40,066 nt of DNA from Planktothrix tepida PCC 9214 (lineage in GTDB: Bacteria > Cyanobacteriota > Cyanobacteriia > Cyanobacteriales > Microcoleaceae), in contig NZ_LN889812.1 of NCBI RefSeq assembly GCF_900009145.1, positions 66,969 to 107,034 of the forward strand, written 5' to 3'. The translations under genes were made by a program, and so were the position numbers. Below the pieces are notes generated by a model. It did not search any database. It had not been told where the DNA came from and was given only the letters and a program-made list of their open reading frames with translations. Shown here in pieces: positions 1 through 8,327 of this stretch (positions are counted from its first letter, which is position 1; each line of letters starts with the position of its first letter).

Positions 1-1087
1 CACTCCCACACCATCACCATCACCGACTCCAACACCATCACCGACCCCTGCACCAACTCCCACCCCATCACCGACTCCAACACCATCACCGACTCCTGTA
101 CCCACTCCCACACCATCACCAGATGACTGTTCTTCTAAACCCTTTCCCCCTGTGGATGTAGAAACCAGTCGTCAAAAAAATGTTATTCAAAATTACTTCA
201 ATGGAACCGAAAATAACGATTATTTGATAGGAACTGATGTGAATGAAGCAATTGATGGAGGAAATGGAGACGACATTTTATTGGGGATGGAAGGAAATGA
301 TAATTTAGACGGAAAAATTGGAAATGATACTATTTTTGGGGGTCAGGGAACCGATTTTATTAATGGTGATACAGGTTCAGATTTTCTGTATGGTAACGAA
401 GATTCAGATTTTCTCTTTGGAATGGAAGGAGAAGATCACCTTTGGGGAGATAACGGGGATGATTATTTGAGTGGGGGAACTGAAAATGATAATTTATTAG
501 GGGGAAGTGGAAATGATTTAATATTTGGGGATGAGGGAGATGACACCTTATTTGGTGAAACTGATCATGACTCTCTCAGTGGAGGATTAGGAAATGATAT
601 TTTATTTGGAAATCAAGGTAACGATCAACTTCAAGGAAATTTAGGTAATGATATAATTTATGGCGGAAAAAATGATGACTTTTTATGGGGGAATGAGGAT
701 AATGATTTATTATTTGGAAATTTAGAATCTGATACGTTAGAAGGATGCGAAGGCAATGATAGTCTTTATGGGGGTCAAAACAATGATAGTTTAATGGGCG
801 GAATGGGTAATGATTTCCTCAGTGGAGATCAAGGAGAAGATACATTAATCGGAGGAAGTGGAAATGACCAATTTACGATCGCAATTGGCACTGGAAACGA
901 TATCATTCTTGACTTTAATATCAACGAAGATCTAATTAATTTAGTTGGAGGATTAACCTTTGAACAATTAACTTTGACAACACAAAATAATTCTACCTTA
1001 ATTCAGTTAGCCAATAATGGAGAAATATTAGCAACATTAATCGGCGTTAATTCTTCTAGTTTAAATGGTAGTCACTTTACAATCTAA
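1..1087 (+). CDS. RTX/hemolysin-type calcium-binding protein, C-terminal part (5' partial)
   Basis: The reading frame is already open at base 2, so the gene starts upstream of the window. A GTG at 152 is in frame, but I do not take it as the start because coding continues upstream. The first ~45 codons form a (TPTPSP)n Pro/Thr/Ser linker. After a short DDCSSKPFPP segment come about 25 glycine/aspartate nonapeptide-type units such as GGNGDDILLG and GGSGNDLIFG. These are the RTX beta-roll repeats, which in this family bind Ca2+ outside the cell. The last ~60 residues (DFNINEDLINLVGG onward, ending SLNGSHFTI) look like the uncleaved C-terminal type I secretion signal. Expected location is the cell surface or medium. 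The upstream domain that would define the function (protease, lipase, adhesin) lies outside the window. Confidence 0.88.
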   Translation, partial: TPTPSPSPTPTPSPTPAPTPTPSPTPTPSPTPVPTPTPSPDDCSSKPFPPVDVETSRQKNVIQNYFNGTENNDYLIGTDVNEAIDGGNGDDILLGMEGNDNLDGKIGNDTIFGGQGTDFINGDTGSDFLYGNEDSDFLFGMEGEDHLWGDNGDDYLSGGTENDNLLGGSGNDLIFGDEGDDTLFGETDHDSLSGGLGNDILFGNQGNDQLQGNLGNDIIYGGKNDDFLWGNEDNDLLFGNLESDTLEGCEGNDSLYGGQNNDSLMGGMGNDFLSGDQGEDTLIGGSGNDQFTIAIGTGNDIILDFNINEDLINLVGGLTFEQLTLTTQNNSTLIQLANNGEILATLIGVNSSSLNGSHFTI

Positions 1088-1138
1088 TTCTGCTGATTGG
1101 AACAATTCGTAGTAAAGCGTTTACGCCTCAAATCTCTA

Positions 1139-1154
1139 AAGGGCTTACGCCCTT
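1139..1154. terminator. Short hairpin between convergent genes
   Basis: Arms AAGGGC (1139-1144) and GCCCTT (1149-1154) enclose a 4-nt loop. The hairpin lies between the RTX gene and the convergent Uma2 gene and touches the latter's stop codon. It may end transcription on either strand. Related 'aagggctta' palindromes occur at 2888-2905, so it may instead be a dispersed repeat. Confidence 0.35.
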
Positions 1155-1740
1155 AAATTTCACTGAATAGAATTTGATTAACCGTTAGATTTAGTTCAGT
1201 AAAAGTCGGAGAAATGAGGCGATCGCTTTCTGTAAAAACAACTTCGTCATACCAGCCTTCAGAAAGCGTAAAAACAGTAATTTTAGCTTGTAATGGATCA
1301 ACAACCCAATATTCAGGAATATTTAAAACACAATATTCAGCCCGTTTAGCCCGATAGTCAACACTTTTCGTTGAAGTGCTAACAACTTCTACCACTAAAA
1401 GCGGGGGTGCTTCATTTAAACGAATAACAGCCTCGCGGTTTTGTAAATTCCGCCACTGTTCTTTAGGAATAATTACAACATCAGGAATGCGAACGGTATC
1501 CCAGCGATCGCCACGAGGAGATTGAACACCGATCGCCATTTGTTTAGATACCCAATCTCGTCCTATTCTAGCAATCTCGGTGCGAAATTGTGTATTAATA
1601 AAATCGACAATTTCACCATGTTGTCCAGTTCCTAAAGCCATAGAAACTAATTCTCCGTTGACTAATTCATAGAGACTATCTGTGCCGTCATCGTAGTTAA
1701 GATACTCTTCTAGGGTAAAGCGTTGGGTTGTGAGAGTCAT
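1153..1740 (-). CDS. Uma2 family (DUF820) endonuclease-like protein
   Basis: A 195-residue protein of the Uma2/DUF820 family, which is hugely expanded in cyanobacteria and has a PD-(D/E)XK restriction-endonuclease fold. The N-terminal LYELVNGEL segment (23-31) is typical. The putative catalytic residues are D87 in RIPDVVII and E118 in LLVVEVVS, followed by the conserved YRAKRAEY helix (129-136). The length is normal and no frame disruption is seen. The cellular role of the family is not established. These genes are usually scattered singly, as here, between unrelated neighbours. The start at 1740 opens with the familiar [15 protein letters not shown]-terminus. Confidence 0.9.
   Translation of the reverse strand: MTLTTQRFTLEEYLNYDDGTDSLYELVNGELVSMALGTGQHGEIVDFINTQFRTEIARIGRDWVSKQMAIGVQSPRGDRWDTVRIPDVVIIPKEQWRNLQNREAVIRLNEAPPLLVVEVVSTSTKSVDYRAKRAEYCVLNIPEYWVVDPLQAKITVFTLSEGWYDEVVFTESDRLISPTFTELNLTVNQILFSEI
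1219..1226. repeat. HIP1 octameric palindrome GCGATCGC (first of at least nine)
   Basis: The octamer GCGATCGC occurs here and at 7334, 16186, 19632, 22154, 24983, 28449, 32783 and 35479 (left coordinates). A random 40-kb sequence would hold fewer than one copy. Overrepresentation of HIP1 is a known hallmark of many cyanobacterial genomes. Most copies sit inside coding regions. Confidence 0.9.
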
Positions 1741-1795
1741 CTGATTTTACGGGGTTGGGGATAATTCTATTCTACTATCTGATTAACTGATCCAA

Positions 1796-1830
1796 AATCC
1801 CCCATTAAGCTATGCACTCAATAGGGGATT
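1796..1830 (-). terminator. Putative terminator of the CsbD-like gene
   Basis: Arms 1796-1806 (AATCCCCCATT) and 1820-1830 (AATAGGGGATT) pair over 11 bp with one mismatch. Read on the minus strand, the hairpin lies just after the CsbD-like stop codon and is followed by TTTTGG. It separates that gene from the downstream Uma2 gene. Confidence 0.55.
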
Positions 1831-1856
1831 ATCAATTTATAATCTAATTTTCTTAA

Positions 1857-2093
1857 CTAATCCAATTTCTTTTTGACGCTATCGAGTGCATTGTTAGCTG
1901 CATTTTTTAAGTCATCAACAACGTTTTTAGCTTTGTCTTTGAGATCGGCTGCTGCATTCATAGCCTCTGCTTGTAATTGTTTGGCTTCCCCTTCTGCTTT
2001 CAGTTGGTTATCACCAGTCAACTCACCCGCCGCAGCTTTTAATTTACCTTCGACATCGGTAGCCGCCGCTTTGATTTTATCTTCTATACTCAT
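1857..2093 (-). CDS. CsbD-like stress-response protein
   Basis: This small 78-residue protein is rich in Ala, Lys, Glu and Asp and is predicted to be highly helical. It opens with MSIEDKIKAAATDVEGKLK and carries the GELTGDNQLKAEG segment characteristic of CsbD-like proteins. Members are general-stress-induced in other bacteria, with unknown molecular activity. A clear Shine-Dalgarno (AAGGAGG on the minus strand, 2103-2109) lies upstream of the ATG. No signal peptide or membrane segment is seen, so it is probably cytoplasmic. A hairpin follows the stop codon. Confidence 0.85.
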   Translation of the reverse strand: MSIEDKIKAAATDVEGKLKAAAGELTGDNQLKAEGEAKQLQAEAMNAAADLKDKAKNVVDDLKNAANNALDSVKKKLD

Positions 2094-2165
2094 AGCTTTT
2101 TCCTCCTTAAAGGATACTAAAGTGATTTGTCAAAATTTAAACAGAAACTTGTTCAAAATAGTAGG

Positions 2166-2531
2166 TTAGCGATTTGAATTTGAGTAGGGAGCCGTATCCC
2201 AATAGATATAAATTGATTCATTCGCTAACCGATAAATTTGCCCTTTATCGTCCAAACCAGCTTGACGATAGGCGGATTTACCATTTTGGTCTACATAGTT
2301 ACCCGGTTCATCTCCTACCGGGCGCAGGTCGTAGCGTTTGCCATTCTGGAGTTGAATGCCAACGGCGCCTTGACGCTGAGAAAAGGTACATAGACCAGAA
2401 GATGAGGCTTTATCTTCTCCTTTGGGATAAACATCACAGCGAGCTTTTACGGTGTCTGCTTTAGCAACATTGGCAGTAGCCAGAACGCTCAAAGACAGGA
2501 GTGCTGCAAAAACAGAAGTCTGAACTTTCAT
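2166..2531 (-). CDS. Small secreted protein of unknown function
   Basis: This 121-residue protein has a clear signal peptide: MKVQ, then a hydrophobic core (residues 7-20), then AKA-D with predicted cleavage after residue 25. The mature ~96 residues contain two cysteines (C32 and C48) that could form a disulfide in the periplasm. Tyrosines are plentiful, especially near the end (SIYIYWDTAPYS). I do not recognise a named domain. Close relatives are likely cyanobacterial. It is on the same strand as the CsbD-like gene, about 70 bp upstream of it, so co-transcription is possible. Confidence 0.75.
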   Translation of the reverse strand: MKVQTSVFAALLSLSVLATANVAKADTVKARCDVYPKGEDKASSSGLCTFSQRQGAVGIQLQNGKRYDLRPVGDEPGNYVDQNGKSAYRQAGLDDKGQIYRLANESIYIYWDTAPYSNSNR

Positions 2532-2990
2532 GGTCGTTGTATATTAAACGATGGCAGGAATTCGTTTATTTCCTGAGATAGATGGCTTTTGACAAATTTT
2601 AGGATATTACATCCTTGCTGAAATTCCAATAAATTTAATGTTAATCAAAGATTTATGTCTACAACCCAAAGAAACCTACAATGGTAGGTAATAATTCCTT
2701 GCATTTTTCAACTAATGCCACAGCAGCAGGTGATTCCGTTAACAAACCTTTTAAGAATTGTGGGGCATCTTTTGCTATTTAATAGAATTAATTTTTGAGT
2801 TATCTTGAGATAACTTTAGCTTTTGACCTGAAATTTATTTTAGGGTGTAAGTTGACTTTGTAGCTAGGGGTTTACCTATGAATCCCCTAAGCCCTGAAGG
2901 GCTTACTACGAAGGGTTGACAAATGTTCGGTTCAAAAGCCATCTTAATAACAGAGTTAAACTTGCGATACCAGAGAGTAAATAGTTGTTT
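2532..2990. other. Non-coding spacer with short hairpins
   Basis: This is a 459-bp spacer between divergent genes. I see no convincing gene. It contains two perfect small inverted repeats: ACCTAC/GTAGGT at 2674-2689 and TAAGCCCT/AGGGCTTA at 2888-2905. The second resembles the repeat at 1139-1154. A 27-codon ATG frame at 2714 has no ribosome binding site and no recognisable family. Promoters for both flanking genes should lie here, but none can be assigned confidently. Confidence 0.5.
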
Positions 2991-4385
2991 ATGTTTCCTT
3001 TTGTTCCTGCGTTTTATTTGGCTGAAGTGATTACGATTCCACCCCCAACCTCTGGGAAACGATATATTACCCAAATGCAGGAAATTCGGCCCTTACCCGG
3101 ACAGTTGAATGAAATTCCGGTTTTTAATAGTAATAGTCCTGAAGTGGTCACAGGAGAAGGAATATTATTATCGACTTTTCCACAAACGGCGAAAAAATTC
3201 CCCAATGCCCATCTTAATATTCCCATAAGCGGACAGTTTGACTTTTTTTCCCATCATATTGCTCGTCCGATTAATAAACAACAAACCTTATATCAAGGGG
3301 TATTAATTTATAATCCCAGTTCTCAACCGGTTACTTTAAATATTTTGCAAGGAATTAGTTATGTCACGTCACCGGATGCGCCATTTGTGGAATTGCCGCC
3401 AATGGTGGAAGACCCTCAAGGTCGGGTGTTTTCTGGGCCGGGGTCACGGTTGGCGGGGGATATTTTACGAGGACGCCATCAACGCACCTTTCCTGAACAA
3501 ATCATGATTCCGCCGCAACAAACCCAGATGTTGTTTAGTTTACCGATTCCAACGGCCAGTGCCCGTTCAACGTTCCTGCGGTTACAAAGCAATGGCCCGG
3601 TGCATCTGGCGAATTTAGTTCGGTTTGCGACTTCTGGGAGTTCTCCAACTTTTCCGAATATTCCGGGTTTTCCCATCTCTTCCTTTTCTCCCCAAATGCC
3701 GATATTAGGTCAATGGCTAAATTTCTTAAATACGGGCAGACTAGCAGAACCTAGAGATATTATCCCGACTTTAGGGGAAAATGCGTATCAGGGAGAAAAA
3801 GTTTATGGTCGTGTCGCCGGGGTATCGGTGGGTTCTGAATGGACAGGGACAGTGGTAGACCGTCCGGGGATGAATGTTTTAACGATTCCCTATCCAGGGT
3901 ATGCTTTTTCCTATCCTTTGAGTACGGTTTCAACGGCTACTTTGGGGACTCAGCAAATTCAGAGTGCGCCGTTGTTAGCCCGTTATCCCGATACGGCGAC
4001 TCGTGCCAATGGAAATTATGGCGTACAATATCGCCTGACCTTACCGTTATATAACCCTACCCGCCAATCTCAACGGGTGAGTTTATCGATTCAAACCCCC
4101 TTTAAACAAAATGTGGCTTCTAATCGATTAACCTTTATTGAACCTCCTCAAGGACAGGTGTTTTTCCGAGGAACAGTTCGGTTTACATACAGCGATGATT
4201 TTGGACAAACTCAACAGCGTTATTTTCACTTAGTTCAACGTCAAGGACAGCAAGGGGAATCATTAATTACGTTAACATTACCCCCCGGAGGATCTCGTTC
4301 TGTGGGAGTGGAGTTTATTTATCCCCCCGACGCTACACCTCCCCAAGTCTTAACGGTAAAAACCTGGGAGTCCGGTGTAAATTAA
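2991..4385 (+). CDS. DUF3370-type cyanobacterial protein
   Basis: The product is a 464-residue protein that I match to the DUF3370 family, a cyanobacterial family of about this length without known function. Recognisable segments are an N-terminal Pro-rich ITIPPPTSGKRYI, followed by QEIRPLPGQLNEIPVFNSN and later LYQGVLIYNPSSQPVTL. The C-terminal half is rich in beta-type sequence (GTVRFTYSDDFGQTQQRYFH). The ATG at 2991 is preferred over an in-frame TTG at 2985. The N-terminus MFPFVPAFYLAEV is hydrophobic but short for a classical signal peptide, so a longer N-terminus using a non-ATG start is possible. An exported or envelope role is inference only. Confidence 0.75.
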   Translation: MFPFVPAFYLAEVITIPPPTSGKRYITQMQEIRPLPGQLNEIPVFNSNSPEVVTGEGILLSTFPQTAKKFPNAHLNIPISGQFDFFSHHIARPINKQQTLYQGVLIYNPSSQPVTLNILQGISYVTSPDAPFVELPPMVEDPQGRVFSGPGSRLAGDILRGRHQRTFPEQIMIPPQQTQMLFSLPIPTASARSTFLRLQSNGPVHLANLVRFATSGSSPTFPNIPGFPISSFSPQMPILGQWLNFLNTGRLAEPRDIIPTLGENAYQGEKVYGRVAGVSVGSEWTGTVVDRPGMNVLTIPYPGYAFSYPLSTVSTATLGTQQIQSAPLLARYPDTATRANGNYGVQYRLTLPLYNPTRQSQRVSLSIQTPFKQNVASNRLTFIEPPQGQVFFRGTVRFTYSDDFGQTQQRYFHLVQRQGQQGESLITLTLPPGGSRSVGVEFIYPPDATPPQVLTVKTWESGVN

Positions 4386-4452
4386 GGCTTATTTAGCTTT
4401 AAAATTAAGCACTATAATAGGATCTTGAATTTTCAATCTCAAGGAAAAAACA

Positions 4453-5382
4453 ATGACTGAAAAATATAGACTTGTTACCCGCAGTGATTTCGATGGTTTA
4501 GTCTGTGCGGTTCTTTTAAAAGACTTAGATATCATTGATGAAATTAAATTTGTGCATCCTAAAGATATGCAGGATGGCAAAATAGAAATTACAAATCAGG
4601 ATATTACAACAAATTTACCTTATGTTGAAGGGGTGCATTTGGCGTTTGATCATCATTTAAGTGAAACCATTCGCAACCCTGTGGTTAATAGTAATTATAT
4701 TATCGATCCGAATGCCCCTTCTGCGGCTAGGGTTTTATACAATTATTATGGGGGAAAAGCTAAATTTCCGGCTATTTCTGAGGAAATGATGGAGGCAGTA
4801 GATAAAGGAGATTCTGCCCAATTTAATCAAGAAGAAATCTTAAATCCTGAAGGTTGGGTTTTATTAAATTTCCTCATGGATGCTCGGACAGGGTTAGGAC
4901 GGTTTCGGGATTTTCGCATTTCTAATTATCAACTAATGATGGAGTTAATTGATTATTGTAAAAATCATCAGATTTCTGATATTTTACAACTGCCAGATGT
5001 AAAAGAACGGATTGAAATTTATTTTGAACATGAGGAAAATTTTAAGGATCAAATTAAACGCTGTTCTACAGTGCATCAAAACTTAGTGGTTTTAGATTTA
5101 CGACCTGAAGAGGTGATTTATGCCGGAAATCGGTTTATGATTTATGCTTTATTTCCCGAATGTAATATTTCAATTCATGTTTTATGGGGCGTTAAACAAC
5201 AAAATACCGTGTTTGCGGTGGGTAAATCCATTTTTAACAAAACCTCTAAAACTAATATTGGAGAGTTAATGTTAAAATATGGCGGAGGCGGTCATGAAAA
5301 TGCCGGAACTTGCCAAGTCGAAAATGAGCACGCTTCTCAAATTTTACAGGAATTAATCACTCAAATTAATCAAGACGGTTAA
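4453..5382 (+). CDS. DHH superfamily phosphoesterase
   Basis: This 309-residue protein has the DHH/DHHA1 architecture. The N-terminal metal-binding motif is SDFDGLVCAV (residues 11-20), and the name-giving DHH is at 66-68 in LAFDHHLSE. The C-terminal GGGGHENAG (277-285) is the substrate-binding glycine-rich loop of DHHA1 domains. Family members hydrolyse phosphodiester or phosphoanhydride bonds (oligoribonuclease NrnA, exopolyphosphatase, cyclic dinucleotide hydrolases). The exact substrate cannot be read here. AAGGAAA lies upstream of the ATG. It is transcribed in the same direction as the DUF3370-type gene, 67 bp downstream of it. Confidence 0.88.
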   Translation: MTEKYRLVTRSDFDGLVCAVLLKDLDIIDEIKFVHPKDMQDGKIEITNQDITTNLPYVEGVHLAFDHHLSETIRNPVVNSNYIIDPNAPSAARVLYNYYGGKAKFPAISEEMMEAVDKGDSAQFNQEEILNPEGWVLLNFLMDARTGLGRFRDFRISNYQLMMELIDYCKNHQISDILQLPDVKERIEIYFEHEENFKDQIKRCSTVHQNLVVLDLRPEEVIYAGNRFMIYALFPECNISIHVLWGVKQQNTVFAVGKSIFNKTSKTNIGELMLKYGGGGHENAGTCQVENEHASQILQELITQINQDG

Positions 5383-5449
5383 ATGGGTTCCTTTTAACTT
5401 CTTCCCGAATTCCCAGTGGTGTTTTATTTTCGCTCACAAATTTGTGTCA

Positions 5450-5487
5450 CTTCTCCCCTAGCTTCTCCTACACGGAGAGGGGAGAAG
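5450..5487. terminator. GC-rich hairpin after the DHH gene
   Basis: Perfect 10-bp arms CTTCTCCCCT (5450-5459) and AGGGGAGAAG (5478-5487), with further pairing inside (TTCTCC/GGAGA). The position is 67 bp after the DHH phosphoesterase stop. No strong T-run follows. It probably acts as a terminator or is part of the dispersed CCCCTCTCC repeat family also seen at 5529, 18310 and 35774. Confidence 0.45.
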
Positions 5488-5528
5488 AATTATGAATATT
5501 AAATTTGCCCTCAATTTCATACAATTAA

Positions 5529-5568
5529 TCACCCCCTTTTCCTGGCAGGGAAGAAGGCTAGGGGGTGA
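5529..5568. repeat. Dispersed CCCCCT...AGGGGG repeat copy
   Basis: Arms TCACCCCCT (5529-5537) and AGGGGGTGA (5560-5568) flank a GCAGGGAAG centre, with ATCATAC following. Sequence and layout match the inner ends of the element at 18277-18464 (AGAGGTCATAC end). This looks like a short, internally reduced relative. Confidence 0.5.
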
Positions 5569-5599
5569 GATCATACAAAATTGATCCGGCAACAGGAAA

Positions 5600-5616
5600 C
5601 AAGCCTGGGAGGCTTG
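5600..5616 (-). terminator. Putative terminator of the phasin-like gene
   Basis: A perfect 7-bp stem (CAAGCCT/AGGCTTG) with a 3-nt loop. Read on the minus strand it lies 24 bp after the stop codon at 5640 and is followed by TTTCCTGTT. Confidence 0.4.
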
Positions 5617-5639
5617 CTAAAAGGTCGTTAGACAAAATA

Positions 5640-5909
5640 TTACACCGCCGGAGTAGCGGTTTTTTTCATAAATTCAAAATAATTATCCCAAAATTGTTTT
5701 TGAGATTCCATTACCGCTTGATTCGTAACTTCTTGAACTTTGAAGCCTGTTTGTACCAGTTCTTCTTGGTAACTTAAGGTTTTTTCATAGGCTTCTTGAG
5801 CATTCAAGGTCTTGGGTGCTGTTTTGAGGTTTTCCAGCCAAGTATCAAACAGTTGTTTTTGCCAATTCACCAACTGTTTTTGGTATTCGTTGATAAAATC
5901 ATTGTTCAT
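5640..5909 (-). CDS. Small phasin-like helical protein
   Basis: An 89-residue protein, entirely helical in character and rich in Gln, Glu, Lys and aromatic residues (EYQKQLVNWQKQLFDTWLE near the start). It has no signal peptide or membrane segment. The pattern resembles small cyanobacterial phasin-type proteins that coat polyhydroxyalkanoate granules, but this is a weak similarity judged by eye. No PHA synthesis gene is in the window. A coiled-coil protein of other function is equally possible. A hairpin follows the stop codon. Confidence 0.6.
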   Translation of the reverse strand: MNNDFINEYQKQLVNWQKQLFDTWLENLKTAPKTLNAQEAYEKTLSYQEELVQTGFKVQEVTNQAVMESQKQFWDNYFEFMKKTATPAV

Positions 5910-6249
5910 GAGTTAACAAACCGCTAAAGGCTCCATCTCAATAAGGAATGGAGAGAAAACAGGGCGGAATTTACTGTTTTCTAAGGAAAAAATACAGGTT
6001 TGTCCCGGTCATAGATTAACCGTCGCTGTTCTTCCATCAATCCGTAAGTGTACAGGGGTAAAAATAGGAGACAGTTAATTTATTAAGTAATTATACTAAA
6101 ACTTTGATTCATTGAACAGTCAATTTCAACCAAAACCTGTAAATTTATCAGAATTAAAACGCAAACTTTCTTAACAAAAGCAGTTACAGGGGTTCAAAGA
6201 TTTGCGACAATAGAAGTAATTCAATGGTTCTTCTGGACTTAGAAACCCC
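5910..6249. other. Divergent intergenic spacer, no gene seen
   Basis: A 340-bp AT-rich spacer between the phasin-like gene (minus) and the NfeD-like gene (plus). Stop codons are frequent in all frames and no RNA gene is recognised. It presumably holds both promoters; AATTATACT near 6090 is a plausible -10-like element for the rightward operon, but this is weak. Confidence 0.4.
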
Positions 6250-6858
6250 ATGATGCTGACACTGTATCTATTCTGTCTGACAATTGGTGGGGGTTTTGTG
6301 ATTTTATCTGCCTTTGCTGGACTCGATGGTGTTGATTTTGATCCCCATTTTGAGATAGATGTAGAACTGTCTAAGCCACCCCAGGATGCAGAAGCCCTCA
6401 CCCCGCAAAAACACCCGAAAAACCGTCAAACGGGTTTCCGATTACCCATTTTCAGTTTAAGATTTTGGACGTTTGGGGGCTGTTTTTTTGGCTTAACCGG
6501 ATTTCTTTTAACAAAACTTAATCTTTTGCTTTCCCCTAGCTTCATTTTTGCTATTTCTCTAGGGGTTGGGGTGAGCTTTGGAACGGTAATGGTTGGAATT
6601 TTAAGGCGACTGCACCAACAACAAGCCAATAGTTTAATTTTATCGGAAGATTTAATCGGATTATGGGCAACGGTTGAAATTCCCTTTGATCACAACTGTA
6701 AAGGAAAAGTCCGATTATATTTAAAAGAATCAATGGTTGATGTGGTTGCCATCACCGAGGAGGAGCATCAGTTTGAAAAAGGAGATAAAGTTTTTGTTGT
6801 AGGAAGACATCATGATAAAGTCTTAGTAATTCCTGAAGAATTCTTAAATTCTAATTAA
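6250..6858 (+). CDS. NfeD-like membrane protein with C-terminal OB-fold
   Basis: This 202-residue protein has three predicted membrane segments (about residues 3-24, 71-90 and 97-118). A soluble C-terminal domain (about 130-202) follows, with the pattern LIGLWATVEIPFD...GKVRLYL...FEKGDKVFVVGRHHDKVLVIP typical of NfeD OB-folds. NfeD-type proteins partner SPFH/flotillin proteins in membrane microdomains. The two SPFH genes immediately downstream (88 bp, then 52 bp spacing) support that pairing. Start: ATG at 6250 or the adjacent ATG at 6253; no strong ribosome binding site distinguishes them. Confidence 0.8.
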   Translation: MMLTLYLFCLTIGGGFVILSAFAGLDGVDFDPHFEIDVELSKPPQDAEALTPQKHPKNRQTGFRLPIFSLRFWTFGGCFFGLTGFLLTKLNLLLSPSFIFAISLGVGVSFGTVMVGILRRLHQQQANSLILSEDLIGLWATVEIPFDHNCKGKVRLYLKESMVDVVAITEEEHQFEKGDKVFVVGRHHDKVLVIPEEFLNSN

Positions 6859-6946
6859 AAATTAAGGATTAAGATTCGGGAAACTGTAAAAAAAGTTAGA
6901 GACCCTAAATCTGACTCAGATTAATTTTATAATAAGAGGGAAGATC

Positions 6947-8275
6947 ATGCCAAATTCCATCCCCAAAATTCAAAATTCATCAAGGATTACAGAAGTTGCC
7001 CAAGCCCCCACTCCTGATAATTCACCTGATACATCTTCTACCAGTATTGGAACGGCTTTACCCATTGCTTTATCAATTTTTGGCGTTATAATTTTTATTT
7101 GGTTTTTGAATACCTTTCTACGAATTTGTAAACCTAATGAAATTTTAATTTTATCCGGTCGCAAACGTCGCAATAAAGACGGCCAGGAAGTCGGATATCG
7201 GGTTATTTTTGGCGGACGCACCCTTTGTATCCCCATTTTAGAAACTGTTAAAACAATGGATTTACGGACGATGCCGGTGCGTGTGGAAGTGAAAAATGCT
7301 TATTCTAAAGGGGGAACACCTTTAAATATTCAAGCGATCGCGAATGTTAAAATTTCTAATGATCGTGCTATTGTGGGGAATGCCATTGAACGGTTTTTAG
7401 AGCGAGATCGTTCAGAAATTTCACGGGTTGCTAAAGAAACCTTAGAAGGAAATTTACGGGGTGTTGTGGGAACCTTAACCCCGGAACAATTAAACGAAGA
7501 TCGGTTACAATTTGCTGAACGCATTGCCGAAGATGTTTCACGGGATTTATCAAAATTAGGTCTACAATTAGACACCTTAAAAATTCAAAGTGTCTCCGAT
7601 GATGTGGATTATTTTAACTCCATTGGTCGTCGCCAAATTGCTTTAATTGTTCGAGATGCGGAAATTGCCGAATCAAATGCTTTAGCGGAAGCAGAACAAA
7701 CGGAAGCCGACTGTCGGCGACAAGCAGAAGTTGCCAAAACCCAGGCGCAAACCGTTGTTTTACAGAAAGATAATGAACTGCGAAAAATTAAAGCGGAATT
7801 AGAACAACAAGCGCGTTCAGAAGAAGAAAGAACCATCGCAGCAGCCAAAGAAGCCAGAGCAAAAGCTGAACAATTATTACAAACCGTAAGAGCAGAATTA
7901 GAACGGTTACGGTTAGAATCGGATGAAGTTTTACCTGCGGAAGCTCAACGCCAAGCCCAGGAATTAAGAGCAAGAGGAGAAGCGGCATCTTTAACAGAAA
8001 ATGCCTTAGCTGCGGCAACGGTAACAGATTTATTAAATCAAGTTTGGCAGGAAACCGGGACAGATGCTTCACAATTATTTAATTTACAACAAATTGAAAT
8101 GATCCTCACTGAAGCAGCCAAAGTTCCTAACCGAGTTCACTTACAAAATATTAATGTCATTGATAGTGGGGATGGTAAATCTATTGCCGGAGTTGTCAAT
8201 GCCTATCCTGAAATTTTCCGACAATTTTTAGAGACGGTTGAACACACTTTAGGGGTTAAATTAGCCGGAAAGTAA
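6947..8275 (+). CDS. SPFH/flotillin-like membrane scaffold protein (copy 1)
   Basis: A 442-residue protein with a Pro/Thr/Ser-rich N-terminus, one membrane segment (about 37-59) and an SPFH domain (about 60-235, including the flotillin-typical VKNAYSKGGTPLNIQAIANVK). A long Ala/Glu/Gln-rich coiled coil (about 240-345) follows, then a C-terminal oligomerisation region. Flotillins organise membrane microdomains. A strong ribosome binding site (AGAGGG) precedes the ATG. It is the middle gene of an NfeD-SPFH-SPFH cluster and is clearly paralogous to the next gene. Compared with copy 2, its N-terminus before the membrane segment is about 35 residues longer. Confidence 0.9.
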   Translation: MPNSIPKIQNSSRITEVAQAPTPDNSPDTSSTSIGTALPIALSIFGVIIFIWFLNTFLRICKPNEILILSGRKRRNKDGQEVGYRVIFGGRTLCIPILETVKTMDLRTMPVRVEVKNAYSKGGTPLNIQAIANVKISNDRAIVGNAIERFLERDRSEISRVAKETLEGNLRGVVGTLTPEQLNEDRLQFAERIAEDVSRDLSKLGLQLDTLKIQSVSDDVDYFNSIGRRQIALIVRDAEIAESNALAEAEQTEADCRRQAEVAKTQAQTVVLQKDNELRKIKAELEQQARSEEERTIAAAKEARAKAEQLLQTVRAELERLRLESDEVLPAEAQRQAQELRARGEAASLTENALAAATVTDLLNQVWQETGTDASQLFNLQQIEMILTEAAKVPNRVHLQNINVIDSGDGKSIAGVVNAYPEIFRQFLETVEHTLGVKLAGK

Positions 8276-8327
8276 ACTTTATTGTTGGGCTTTAACCCTC
8301 CCAATTACACTTTAGGAGATTTTACAG

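Noticed and set aside
2714-2797. 27-codon ATG frame in the spacer before the DUF3370-type gene
   Set aside because: No ribosome binding site and no recognisable similarity; too short to support.
2924-2940. GGTTCAAAAGCC as a tRNA T-arm
   Set aside because: No acceptor, D or anticodon stems can be built around it.
5642-5665. ACCGCC...GCGGTTTTTTT as a plus-strand terminator
   Set aside because: It encodes the last codons of the phasin-like gene on the minus strand, and no plus-strand gene is nearby to need it; the pairing may be coincidental.
7788-8072. Leu-rich minus-strand frame opposite the first SPFH gene
   Set aside because: It mirrors the Glu/Gln-rich coiled coil of the plus-strand gene and has no independent start signal or domain.
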